Source: Pseudomonas grandcourensis | GTDB lineage: Bacteria > Pseudomonadota > Gammaproteobacteria > Pseudomonadales > Pseudomonadaceae | NCBI RefSeq assembly: GCF_039909015.1 | Contig: NZ_CP150919.1 | Location: 2,766,501 to 2,830,500, forward strand | DNA length: 64,000 nt | Direction: 5' to 3' | Shown: in pieces, positions 16,649-25,026 of the stretch | Position numbering within the stretch: position 1 is the first letter of the stretch | Layout: every line of letters starts with the position of its first letter | Position numbers and translations under genes: made by a program | Notes under the pieces: model-generated | The model's database searches: none | Told to the model about the DNA's origin: nothing | The model's input: the letters and a program-made list of their open reading frames with translations, nothing else

Positions 16649-17521
16649 TCAGGTGGCCGGTGTCGGGCTCGAGTCGAACAGCTCCGCGATCATTGGCCGG
16701 TTTCGGCGAATGCCCAGGCAGCACAGGTGGTAGTCGATGGAAAACGGGTGATTGACGAAGGTGATCGGTTTGGTGCCGGGGGTTTCTGCGTACTCGACGG
16801 CCGAGACGAAACCGATGCCGATGCCCTTGGCGATGGCATGCACGATGGCCTCGCGGCTGTTCAACTGCATGACGCAGTTCAGCGCGACGCCCAGGTGCTT
16901 GCAGCTTTCCTCCACCAGTTGACGAGTGCGGGAGCTTTTTTCCCGCAGCACCCATTTCTCTTCGCTGATCTGCTCGACATGCACTTCTTTCTGCCGGGCC
17001 CAGGGGTGGTCGTCACGCACCACGGCAATGATTGGGTAGCGCCGGTAAAGCTGCGTGTCGAAACGCTGGTCGAATTCGGACAGGGCCAGGATCGCCACAT
17101 CGATATCGAAGTTGAACAGGCGATCCAGGGTCTCTTTTTCCGGGGAGAACGAGGTTTCCAGTTCGATGTCCGGATGCCGTTGCATCAGTTCGTAGGTCAG
17201 GTTCATGGCAATCGGCGGCGACACCGCGCCCAGCCGCAGCATGCCGGTCTTGCGTTGCTTGAAACTTTGCAGCAATTGCACGGCTTCATCCTCCTGGCCG
17301 AACAGGCCCTGGGTAATCGAATAGAGCTGGTGCCCGGCGGCACTCATTTCGATAAAGCGGCCGCGGCGATGGAACAGCTCCACGGAAAACTTCTTCTCCA
17401 GGGCGTTGACCTGCTCACTGACCGTGGGCTGGCCGACGCTCAAATACTCGGCGGCGAGGGTGAAGCTGCCGGTCTTGGCCACCGCATGAAATGAACGTAG
17501 CCACTTGTGGTACTGGTACAT
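16649..17521 (-). CDS. LysR-family regulator of the phosphonate cluster
   Basis: A 290-residue LysR-type regulator. The N-terminal winged helix-turn-helix is at about 1-65 (SFHAVAKTGSFTLAAEYLSV, GQPTVSEQVNALEKKF) and the effector-binding domain follows from about residue 90. It lies between the MFS carrier gene and phnX on the same strand, with gaps of 54 and 86 bp, and is probably part of the same transcript. By position it should regulate phosphonate use, sensing a phosphonate or phosphonoacetaldehyde. No operator is assigned. Confidence 0.88.
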   Translation of the reverse strand: MYQYHKWLRSFHAVAKTGSFTLAAEYLSVGQPTVSEQVNALEKKFSVELFHRRGRFIEMSAAGHQLYSITQGLFGQEDEAVQLLQSFKQRKTGMLRLGAVSPPIAMNLTYELMQRHPDIELETSFSPEKETLDRLFNFDIDVAILALSEFDQRFDTQLYRRYPIIAVVRDDHPWARQKEVHVEQISEEKWVLREKSSRTRQLVEESCKHLGVALNCVMQLNSREAIVHAIAKGIGIGFVSAVEYAETPGTKPITFVNHPFSIDYHLCCLGIRRNRPMIAELFDSSPTPAT

Positions 17522-17575
17522 AGACGATCCTGTTCCTGAGCCGCTGCCATTGATTCAATCTGTCCGGCCGGGTGT

Positions 17576-18871
17576 TCAACGCCTGATGAACAGCGCCACC
17601 GACGCGCTGCAGAGACAGGCAGCGGTGACCACGATGAAGATCAGCGAGGTGTTGCCGGTACTGTCGAGCATACTGCCGATCAGCGGTTCCGCCAGGCCGG
17701 CAAACAGGTAGGACGAGAAGTTCATCACCCCGGTCGCGGTGCCGGCACGCTTGGCGCCCACCAGGTCCGGGCACAGCGCCCAGAAGCTGGAAGCGGGGCC
17801 GTACACGAAGAAGCCGCAGAGGAACAACGCCACAAGGCCGGTTGCGCTGTGGGGGGCAAGGGTCCACATCCACAAACTGGTCGCCGCACCGAGGAACATG
17901 TAGAGCATGATCGCCAGGTAGCGTCTGGAGCCGAACAGCTTGTCCGAGATCCAGCCGTTGCTCAGCGCGCCGATGGCCATGCCGACGGGAAGGGCCACGG
18001 TGATCCACTTCGGATCGATCATGCTGTCGCCGGTCTTCCAGTTGGCGCCCAGGAAGTGCACCGGCACCCAGACGATCAAACCGTAGCGGGCGGCGTTCTG
18101 GAAACCCAGGGACACGGCGGCGATGATCAGGCGAAAGTTTTTCAGAACAGCTTTGTAACGCTGCGCGGACGTTTCGACTTCGCCATGGGCCACTTCATGG
18201 CTTTTGTCCTCGGCGTTGGCCACGCCAGTGTCGGCGAGCGGTTCGAAACCCAGGTCCTGCGGACGCTCCCGTGCCACGAGGTAGAAGATGATGCCGCCCG
18301 CCAGCATGAGCAGCACGGGCAGGCGGAAGATCCAGCGCCACTCCAGATGCATCACTTCCAGTACGACGATCGAGGTCACGTAGGACAGCACCGACGCGCA
18401 GCCGGCTGCGAACACATACAAACCGTAGACCTTGCCGCGCTCGCCCGCGCTCCACCAGTTGGAGATCAGCCGACTGCCCGGCGCCCAGCCCAATGCCTGG
18501 AAGTAGCCATTGATGCCCCAAGGCAAAATCAACGCGGCAAAGTTGCTGGCGAAACTGGTCACCCAGTTGGCGCCGCACGACAGCACCGCGCCCATGGTCA
18601 TGATGCGTCGGCCACCGAACTTGTCGGCGAGGTTGCCGTTGATGGCCTGGCCAATCGCGTAGGCCCAGAGCATGGCGGCCGAGGCCCAGCCAAGGTGCTC
18701 TTTGGTAAAGCCGAACTCGGCCTGGATACCCGGGATGGCGAAACCGAACGTTTGTCGTCCGGTGTAGAAAAACAGATAGCAAAACATGGCTGCCAGCAGC
18801 ATGCGCCACTGGGCGACGCGAAACGATGCGGTGTGTACGGCGAGACCTGGCATGGTTTGGGCACGATTCAT
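17576..18871 (-). CDS. MFS carrier, organophosphate:phosphate antiporter type
   Basis: A 431-residue, 12-segment MFS protein resembling the OPA family (GlpT/UhpT/PgtP), which exchange organic phosphates for inorganic phosphate. The features are an N-terminal segment AMFCYLFFYTGRQTFGFAIP, the loop NLADKFGGRR after the second membrane segment, and the central stretch NWWSAGERGKVYGLY. A good ribosome-binding site (AAGGA) precedes ATG 18871. It lies between the Fe-ADH and LysR genes of the phosphonate cluster, which makes a small phosphonate such as 2-hydroxyethylphosphonate a sensible substrate. This is inference; no substrate-specific residue was identified. Confidence 0.82.
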   Translation of the reverse strand: MNRAQTMPGLAVHTASFRVAQWRMLLAAMFCYLFFYTGRQTFGFAIPGIQAEFGFTKEHLGWASAAMLWAYAIGQAINGNLADKFGGRRIMTMGAVLSCGANWVTSFASNFAALILPWGINGYFQALGWAPGSRLISNWWSAGERGKVYGLYVFAAGCASVLSYVTSIVVLEVMHLEWRWIFRLPVLLMLAGGIIFYLVARERPQDLGFEPLADTGVANAEDKSHEVAHGEVETSAQRYKAVLKNFRLIIAAVSLGFQNAARYGLIVWVPVHFLGANWKTGDSMIDPKWITVALPVGMAIGALSNGWISDKLFGSRRYLAIMLYMFLGAATSLWMWTLAPHSATGLVALFLCGFFVYGPASSFWALCPDLVGAKRAGTATGVMNFSSYLFAGLAEPLIGSMLDSTGNTSLIFIVVTAACLCSASVALFIRR

Positions 18872-18895
18872 GATCTTTTCCTTATTCTTGTTCGT

Positions 18896-18917
18896 TCCCT
18901 GCGAGTTGCATCGCAGG
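18896..18917 (-). other. Intergenic hairpin between Fe-ADH and MFS genes
   Basis: CCCTGCGA-gttgca-TCGCAGGG is a perfect 8-bp stem in the 131-bp gap between the Fe-ADH stop and the MFS start. There is no T-tract on the minus strand, so it is more likely an RNA-processing or stability element than a full terminator. Confidence 0.45.
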
Positions 18918-19002
18918 GTGCACTCTTTTTCAGGTGCAGCAGGAAATCGTCGCGGCTCGTTACGCCGCTGGCAGTGTAGTGACTTTGGGGGGCCGGCGAG
19001 CC

Positions 19003-20094
19003 CTAGGCCGCTCGTGAACCGATGAAGTTCTTGCCGCGTGCGCCCTGCAGGGCGAAATCGATCATGGTTTGGGCCTCTTCGGCCGTCACGCCGTAGTCGG
19101 CGAACTCGGTTTTCACCTCCAGGCTGTGCAGGAAGGCGCGCAATCGGGCCTGGGCCTTATCCAGGTCTGGCCCGAAAACCCGCTGCAGGGTCTTGTCGCG
19201 CGTCTCGTCGTGACCCCAGGCAAGGCCCAACACCAGTGGCAGGGTGAAGGAGCAGGCAATGCCATGGGGCAGGCCGTAGCGCAAGGTCATCTCATAGGAA
19301 ATGGAGTGGGCCAGCGCGGTTTTGGTGTTGGAGAACGCCATGCCGGCCTTGAGTGCGGCGAGGGCCATCCGTGAACGCAGTTCCTGGCTCGACAGGTCAC
19401 GCCGCAGCAAGGGCAGGCATTCGAGTATGTCCTCGATGGCGGAGATGGCGAAGGTGTCGGAAAGCGGGTTGGCGTTGATGTTCCAGATCGACTCCAGTGC
19501 GTGGGACAGTGCATCCAGCCCGGTGGAAACGGTGACGCTGGCCGGCACGGTGAGCATCAGTTGCGGATCGATGATCGCAACCTTTGGCCAGGTACAGTCC
19601 AGGTGCAGGGAATATTTCTTGTGGTTGGCTGCGTCCCAGATCGTCGCCCAGGGTGTGACTTCACTGCCGGTGCCTGCCGTGGTCGGGGCCGCGATCAGCT
19701 GTTTACTGCGAACCGGAACGAAGGGTTTACCGCTTGCCAGCAAGGCCAGCAGTTCATCGAAGCGGCCTGACTCGGTGCCGACAATCAGCGCCTTGGCGGT
19801 GTCGATCGCACTGCCGCCACCGACGGCAATCACGGCATGGCAATCGCCGGCCTCTTGCCAGAAACGTTCATAGGTCGCGCGAAGTTGCGCGACATCGGGA
19901 TTGGGCTGGACATCCTCGATCACGTAGACCAGGCGTTCGCCCAACAGTGCTTGAAGGCGATCCACCAGCCCCAGGCCACGGGCTTCGGGAAAGGTCACGA
20001 CGGCAACGTTCTGGTGTTCGGTGATAGCGGCAAGCTCTTGCAGGCTGCCCCAGCCGAAGCGGGTATCCACTGGATTGTGAAATCGGGCGGTCAT
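19003..20094 (-). CDS. Iron-containing alcohol dehydrogenase, hydroxyethylphosphonate dehydrogenase/phosphonoacetaldehyde reductase type
   Basis: A 363-residue group III (Fe) alcohol dehydrogenase. NAD(P) binding is at GGGSAIDTAK (92-101). The iron ligands D194, H198, H263 and H277 are all present, so it should be active. The start RFHNPVDTRFGWGSLQEL and the segment APTTAGTGSEVTPWATIWD look like the HEPD/PhpC subgroup, which interconverts phosphonoacetaldehyde and 2-hydroxyethylphosphonate. It is the first gene of the phnX cluster. In a catabolic setting the reaction would run towards phosphonoacetaldehyde, feeding PhnX. I chose ATG 20094 (AAGGA six bases upstream). A related sulfonate or plain alcohol activity cannot be excluded. 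Confidence 0.75.
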   Translation of the reverse strand: MTARFHNPVDTRFGWGSLQELAAITEHQNVAVVTFPEARGLGLVDRLQALLGERLVYVIEDVQPNPDVAQLRATYERFWQEAGDCHAVIAVGGGSAIDTAKALIVGTESGRFDELLALLASGKPFVPVRSKQLIAAPTTAGTGSEVTPWATIWDAANHKKYSLHLDCTWPKVAIIDPQLMLTVPASVTVSTGLDALSHALESIWNINANPLSDTFAISAIEDILECLPLLRRDLSSQELRSRMALAALKAGMAFSNTKTALAHSISYEMTLRYGLPHGIACSFTLPLVLGLAWGHDETRDKTLQRVFGPDLDKAQARLRAFLHSLEVKTEFADYGVTAEEAQTMIDFALQGARGKNFIGSRAA

Positions 20095-20362
20095 GGCGGG
20101 TCCTTGGTTTTTGTTGTTGGAAGTGACGCCATGCTCGCGGTCCACGGACTACTGCACAAATCGATAATTCGCAGGTTTGAATCGGCTGGGCCGATAACGG
20201 CCGATTGGAAGGGCGTGGCTGATGCTTCGCTTTCAATCCCAATAAAGAAACTACCTAGCACACTGCGGCAAATGCCGTTGCCGATGGGGTTCGTCTCAAT
20301 ATCTCGCTGGCGGGGGCTGCCCTAGGCTGTGTGCTTTTGGCAAACCGGGGGGCGGAGTTGTT

Positions 20363-20986
20363 ATGCGTTTATTTGAACTGATTACTTTCACTGTGCGGGT
20401 GCGCACGGTTGCGCAAGCGTTGGCGCAGATCGAGGCGGCGCTGGACGACCCGAAAGTCGGCGGCACGTTGATAGGCTGCTGGGCCTCGGAAATCGGCCAG
20501 TTGAATCAGATCGCGATGCTGCGCGGCTACGCCGACGAACACTCGAGGCAGGCGGAGCGCGAGCGTTTCCTGTTGGGGGGCGGGGCGTTTGGCGTCAACG
20601 AATTCATCACCGATCTGCGCATCGAAAACTACACGCTGTTTCCTTTCCTCGAACCCTTGAGCGCGGGACCGCACGGTCCATTCTACGAACTGCGCGTCTA
20701 CGACCTGGTCAGCAGCGGCTTGCAGCCGACCCTCGACGGCTGGAGCAAAGCCATCGAGGCGCGAACCGCCGAACAGTATTCGCCGGTGTACGCAGCGTTC
20801 TACGCCACCGACGGTGCGCTGCCGCGCTATCTGCACATCTGGCCCTGGACCACCCTGGAACAGCGCCTGCAAGTACGCACCCAGGCGGTCGCCGACGGCG
20901 TCTGGCCGCCGGAAAACTCCGGCCCGCAACTGCGTGATATGCGCTCGACGATCTACCTGCCCGCGAAGTTCTCGCCCTTGCAATGA
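20363..20986 (+). CDS. NIPSNAP family protein
   Basis: A 207-residue protein with two NIPSNAP-like ferredoxin-fold halves: an N-terminal one starting MRLFELITFTVRVRTV and a second starting YELRVYDLVSSGLQPTLDGW at about residue 110. NIPSNAP proteins are dimeric alpha-beta-barrel proteins of unknown biochemical role. A GGAG motif lies about eight bases before ATG 20363. It is divergent from the phnX cluster with about 270 bp between starts; sharing a control region with that cluster is possible but not shown. Confidence 0.8.
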   Translation: MRLFELITFTVRVRTVAQALAQIEAALDDPKVGGTLIGCWASEIGQLNQIAMLRGYADEHSRQAERERFLLGGGAFGVNEFITDLRIENYTLFPFLEPLSAGPHGPFYELRVYDLVSSGLQPTLDGWSKAIEARTAEQYSPVYAAFYATDGALPRYLHIWPWTTLEQRLQVRTQAVADGVWPPENSGPQLRDMRSTIYLPAKFSPLQ

Positions 20987-21010
20987 CGAGGGCTCGGCTC
21001 GACCGGGGCC

Positions 21011-21185
21011 TCAGAAACGATCCAGCCGGTACGGCGCAGTCGCCGGCAGGTCGTGAGGCGGGGCGTCGGTCAGGGGCGAGGCCAATTGCGTGCCAGTACC
21101 GCCAGGCCACCGGTCACGAACAGCCGCCCGGGCTGGATTAGCGACGTGCCGCCAATGGCCCTGTAAACTGGCCGCGCACAAGGCG
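21011..21185 (-). pseudogene. Possible C-terminal remnant of an oxidoreductase gene
   Basis: On the minus strand two frames carry protein-like sequence without a start: GGTSLIQPGRLFVTGGLAV in one, and LTDAPPHDLPATAPYRLDRF with a stop at 21011 in another. Together they look like the broken end of an FAD-type oxidoreductase, shifted once. The resemblance is by eye only; chance open sequence is a real alternative. Confidence 0.25.
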
Positions 21186-21217
21186 CCAGCCTCATCACTT
21201 CAAGCAAGAGAGTCCTC

Positions 21218-21598
21218 ATGGCAAACCACGACCTGACCTTTACCCCCGATCCCGATGCGGATTCGATTTCCTCCGACGTCGTCGGTTTCGGTGGCGTGCT
21301 GGTCTCCACCCAGATCCCCACCCGCGCCGACGGCAGCCTGGAACTGGGCGACATCACCCTGCAAAGCGAATGCACCCTGCAAGCGCTGAAGGTCGCGCTG
21401 GAGCGTGCCGGCAGCTCCATGGACCGCGTGATGCACCTGACCATCTACCTCACCGACATGGCCGACCGCGCCGCGTTCAACGAGGTCTACAAGCGCTACT
21501 TCGCCAAGCCATGGCCGGTGCGCGCCGCTGTCGGGGTTGCCTCGTTGGCGGTTGAAGGCATGCGTGTGGAAGTGACCGCGATGGCGGCCAAGGCCTAA
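21218..21598 (+). CDS. RidA family protein (Rid/YER057c/UK114)
   Basis: A 126-residue trimer-forming Rid protein. The two residues that bind the substrate carboxylate and water in RidA are visible as R102 (WPVRAAVGV) and E118 (MRVEVTAMA), so a 2-aminoacrylate/imine deaminase activity is likely. It differs from canonical RidA in the N-terminal third (PDPDADSISSDVVGFGGVL), so it probably belongs to another Rid subfamily. It stands alone between a NIPSNAP gene and a REP pair. Confidence 0.88.
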   Translation: MANHDLTFTPDPDADSISSDVVGFGGVLVSTQIPTRADGSLELGDITLQSECTLQALKVALERAGSSMDRVMHLTIYLTDMADRAAFNEVYKRYFAKPWPVRAAVGVASLAVEGMRVEVTAMAAKA

Positions 21599-21618
21599 AC
21601 ACAGCAACACACGCAAAA

Positions 21619-21717
21619 CCCCTGTAGGAGCGAGCCTGTTCGCGATGACGGCGTGTCAGTCGACAGCCATTTTGACTGACCTGCCGCTATCGCGAGCAGG
21701 CTCGCTCCTACAGGGGG
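21619..21717. repeat. REP pair (BIME)
   Basis: Two inverted REP copies, each built on GTAGGAGCGAGCCTG or its complement, lie at 21619-21648 and 21688-21717 with about 40 bp of spacer that is itself partly self-complementary. They separate ridA and rlhA. Confidence 0.88.
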
Positions 21718-21829
21718 GTAAGGCACGCCAGGCCTGCCCGAAACGCCACCTGGCAGCATACGGGTGCCGGTCAGGCGTTTCGCCGCTACAATGCACGCCT
21801 CGACCGTGACAAGCCTGACTAAAAAAATT

Positions 21830-23818
21830 ATGTCTTTGCCCAAACATCACCTGGAATTGCTCAGTCCTGCCCGCGATGTGGCCATCGCCCGCGAGGCCAT
21901 CCTGCATGGCGCCGATGCCATCTACATCGGTGGCCCGAGCTTCGGCGCCCGCCACAACGCCTGCAACGAAGTGAGCGATATCGCCCAATTGGTGGAGTTC
22001 GCCCGTCGCTACCACGCCCGGGTGTTCACCACCATCAACACCATCCTGCACGACAACGAACTGGAGCCGGCCCGCAAGCTGATCCACCAGTTGTACGACG
22101 CCGGCGTCGATGCGCTGATCGTCCAGGATCTGGGGGTGATGGAGCTGGACATTCCGCCGATCGAACTGCACGCCAGTACCCAGACGGATATCCGCACGCT
22201 GGAGCGGGCGAAGTTTCTCGACCAGGCCGGTTTCTCGCAACTGGTGCTGGCCCGCGAGCTGAATCTCCAGGAGATCCGCGCGATCGCCGATGAAACCGAC
22301 GCGGCCATCGAGTTTTTTATCCATGGCGCGTTGTGCGTGGCGTTTTCCGGTCAGTGCAACATTTCCCACGCGCAAACCGGGCGCAGCGCCAACCGTGGCG
22401 ACTGCTCCCAGGCCTGTCGTCTGCCGTACACCCTCAAGGACGAAAAGGGTGGGGTGATCGCCTACGAAAAGCACCTGCTGTCGATGAAGGACAACAACCA
22501 GAGCGCCAACATCCGTGCCCTGGTCGAGGCCGGCGTGCGTTCGTTCAAGATCGAAGGCCGCTACAAGGACATGGGCTATGTGAAAAACATCACTGCCTAC
22601 TACCGCCAGCGCCTCGACGCCGTGCTCGAAGACCGCCCGGACCTGGCCCGAGCCTCCAGCGGCCGCACCGCGCACTTCTTCCTGCCCGACCCGGAAAAAA
22701 CCTTCCACCGTGGCAGCACCGATTACTTCGTCACTGACCGCAAGATCGATATCGGCGCCTTTGACTCGCCGACCTTCACCGGTCTGCCGGTGGGTGTGGT
22801 CGAGAAAGTCGCCAAGCGTGACATGCAGGTCGTGACGCACGAGCCGCTGTCCAACGGCGACGGCCTCAACGTGCTGGTCAAGCGCGAAGTGGTGGGTTTC
22901 CGCGCCAACATCGCCGAACCCAAAGGCGAGTTCGAGGAGGACGGCGAGAAGCGCTATCGCTATCGCGTCGAGCCCAACGAGATGCCGGAGGGCATGTACA
23001 AGCTGCGCCCCAACCACCCGCTGAATCGCAATCTCGATCACAACTGGCAACACGCGCTGCAAAAGACCTCTGCCGAGCGCCGCATCGCCCTGAATTGGGT
23101 CGCTCGCCTGCGTGAAGAACAGCTGGAACTGACCGCCACCAGCGAAGAGGGCATCAGCGCCAGCGTTACCCTGGCCGGCCCGTTCGGCGCCGCCAACAAG
23201 CCGGAGCAGGCGCTGGAGCAATTGCAGGATCTGCTCGGCCAATTGGGTACCACGCAGTACCACGCCATCGATATCAAGCTGGACGCGCCGCAGGCGTACT
23301 TCATCCCGAACTCGCAGCTCAAGGCCTTGCGTCGCGAAGTGATTGAAGCCTTGACCGAAGCGCGGATCGCCGCCCACCCGCGGGGCAGCCGCAAGGCCGA
23401 AACCACGCCGCCGCCGGTGTACCCGGATTCGCACCTGTCGTTCCTGGCCAACGTCTACAACCAGAAGGCCCGCGACTTCTATCACCGCCACGGCGTCAAG
23501 CTGATCGACGCGGCCTACGAGGCCCACGAGGAAACGGGCGAGGTGCCGGTGATGATCACCAAGCACTGCCTGCGGTTCTCCTTCAACCTGTGCCCGAAAC
23601 AGGCCAAGGGCGTGACTGGCGTGCGCACCAAGGTCGCGCCTATGCAGTTGATCCACGGCGATGAAGTGCTGACGCTGAAGTTCGACTGCAAGCCTTGCGA
23701 GATGCACATCATCGGCAAGATGAAGGGCCACATCCTCAACCTGCCGCAACCGGGCAGCGTGGTCGGTCACATCAGCCCAGAAGACCTGCTCAAGACCATC
23801 CCGCGCTCACCGCACTGA
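21830..23818 (+). CDS. rlhA: 23S rRNA 5-hydroxycytidine C2501 synthase (U32 peptidase family)
   Basis: A 662-residue U32-family protein. The length and the C-terminal extension after the U32 domain match RlhA (YdcP, about 650 residues) rather than the shorter TrhP (YegQ). RlhA hydroxylates C2501 of 23S rRNA using prephenate. The N-terminal domain starts LELLSPARDVAIAREAILHG. The cluster of cysteines C169, C176, C192 and C196 (LCVAFSGQC ... GDCSQAC) fits the family metal-sulfur site. I start at ATG 21830, where homology begins; the ribosome-binding site there is weak. A tRNA hydroxylase role is the main alternative. Confidence 0.83.
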   Translation: MSLPKHHLELLSPARDVAIAREAILHGADAIYIGGPSFGARHNACNEVSDIAQLVEFARRYHARVFTTINTILHDNELEPARKLIHQLYDAGVDALIVQDLGVMELDIPPIELHASTQTDIRTLERAKFLDQAGFSQLVLARELNLQEIRAIADETDAAIEFFIHGALCVAFSGQCNISHAQTGRSANRGDCSQACRLPYTLKDEKGGVIAYEKHLLSMKDNNQSANIRALVEAGVRSFKIEGRYKDMGYVKNITAYYRQRLDAVLEDRPDLARASSGRTAHFFLPDPEKTFHRGSTDYFVTDRKIDIGAFDSPTFTGLPVGVVEKVAKRDMQVVTHEPLSNGDGLNVLVKREVVGFRANIAEPKGEFEEDGEKRYRYRVEPNEMPEGMYKLRPNHPLNRNLDHNWQHALQKTSAERRIALNWVARLREEQLELTATSEEGISASVTLAGPFGAANKPEQALEQLQDLLGQLGTTQYHAIDIKLDAPQAYFIPNSQLKALRREVIEALTEARIAAHPRGSRKAETTPPPVYPDSHLSFLANVYNQKARDFYHRHGVKLIDAAYEAHEETGEVPVMITKHCLRFSFNLCPKQAKGVTGVRTKVAPMQLIHGDEVLTLKFDCKPCEMHIIGKMKGHILNLPQPGSVVGHISPEDLLKTIPRSPH

Positions 23819-23824
23819 GTGACC

Positions 23825-23853
23825 GGTGAGTGCGCCGCAACGGCGCGCTCACC
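23825..23853. terminator. Hairpin after rlhA
   Basis: GGTGAGTGCGCCG-caa-CGGCGCGCTCACC is a 13-bp stem (one G-T pair) with a 3-base loop directly after the rlhA stop. The following T-tract is poor, but position and stem strength support a terminator. Confidence 0.65.
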
Positions 23854-23923
23854 TGTTCCGGCTTGAAACCTGCTTTTGCTCAAGTCTGGACGCTGGCGAC
23901 AAACCTGGAGCTGGCGGTCGACA

Positions 23924-24367
23924 CTATCCACAGGTTTCGGCGACGGCCTTTTCAGCTCGTTTGAATTCCTGTTTGACGTCGGTGGGGATGCGTTGCTTTT
24001 TCATTTCCTGACCGAGAAAGGGTTGTTCGCCTCGAGACTGGACCTCAGCGTCCTCGGCGGTTATCTGCGCCTCGATGGCAGCGGCGTGCTTGTCGATGAC
24101 GGCATCGACCTCGGCTTCATTCCTGGCGGTATCGAGTGCCAGGACCAACTGGCCAGCCTCGGCTTTTTCGGCTTCGGCATAGGCTTCGACCGTCAACCCG
24201 GAGGCCAGGGCTCGCGCCTGGGTTTCCAGGCCATTGAGATGCTCCCGGGCGGCCTTGCAGACCGCTTCCTGTCGCTGGTCCTGGATGTGTTCCCAAGTGT
24301 TCAACCCATACATCGCTGTCCCGAGTACCAGAAGGGTTGCAGCGGCCCCCATTAATTTGCCTTTCAC
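23924..24367 (-). CDS. Small membrane-anchored protein of unknown function
   Basis: A protein of 147 residues from the GTG at 24367 (GAGGG upstream) or about 142 from the next ATG. It has one N-terminal hydrophobic segment (MGAAATLLVLGTAMYGLNTW) followed by a charged, Ala/Glu-rich, predicted helical region to the C-terminus (AEAEKAEAGQLVLALDTARN). It is either an anchored periplasmic protein or an uncleaved signal anchor. I do not recognise the family. It converges with rlhA across the hairpin at 23825-23853. Confidence 0.6.
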   Translation of the reverse strand: MKGKLMGAAATLLVLGTAMYGLNTWEHIQDQRQEAVCKAAREHLNGLETQARALASGLTVEAYAEAEKAEAGQLVLALDTARNEAEVDAVIDKHAAAIEAQITAEDAEVQSRGEQPFLGQEMKKQRIPTDVKQEFKRAEKAVAETCG

Positions 24368-24673
24368 TTTTGGCGCCCTCAAATGGCAAGGGAAGGGTGT
24401 TGCACAAACGATTCCCGATTCAATTCGAGTTAGGAAAAGCGTAGCAGAGCTGTTCGGGGTGAATGTGCGCCGATAACTCCCCGGGATCCGGCTCGACACT
24501 AAGCGCCTGTTTTAATGAACAATTTTTTTTGATTGGGCTTCCCATAAGAGGAAAAGGTTGGTAAATTTGCGCCCACTCTTGCACCGGCCCTCAGGGAGCC
24601 AGTCGCGAGGGCAGGCAACAGGTCCTGTTGCCACTCAAGAAAGCGAGTGCCAGGCACTCATCGCAACAGATAC
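24368..24673. other. Intergenic region before tRNA-Gln with two palindromes
   Basis: No gene is seen. Two perfect palindromes occur: GGCAACAGG-t-CCTGTTGCC at about 24615-24633, and GAGTGCCAGGCACTC at about 24645-24659. A poly-T run lies near 24524-24532. The region must also hold the tRNA promoter. Confidence 0.5.
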
Positions 24674-24748
24674 AGGGGCGTCGCCAAGCGGTAAGGCAGC
24701 AGGTTTTGATCCTGCCATGCGTTGGTTCGAATCCAGCCGCCCCTGCCA
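24674..24748 (+). tRNA. tRNA-Gln (anticodon TTG)
   Basis: A full cloverleaf of 75 nt. The acceptor stem is AGGGGCG with CGCCCCT, discriminator G and an encoded CCA end. The anticodon arm is GCAGG-TTTTGAT-CCTGC, giving UUG, and the T-arm is GTTGG-TTCGAAT-CCAGC. A run of six T follows directly and probably terminates transcription. Confidence 0.96.
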
Positions 24749-25026
24749 TTTTTTATTCCCGCATAACCAGATAACACTCGACCGACGGTGATTATTCGTC
24801 GATTCGCTAGTATTTGCGTTCGTTCTCCCTCTCCCGGATGTTCTCTCGCCAACCAGACTCCAGCCAAGGCTCGCGGGCGTTTTTTGGCGCGCTTGAAAAA
24901 TATTTTCTGAGTTGATCTGGCCGTCCGTCACTGTTCCAGAGCAGCGCTGTAGTTGTTTCTACATAGCGCTTACACTGATGATGCCCGCCGTTTCCTAACT
25001 TTAAAGTCAAGAAAAGGACGCCTCAC

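Noticed and set aside
21656..23770. A 704-codon open frame on the minus strand
   Set aside because: It is the shadow of rlhA on the opposite strand; the plus-strand protein has full U32 family motifs.
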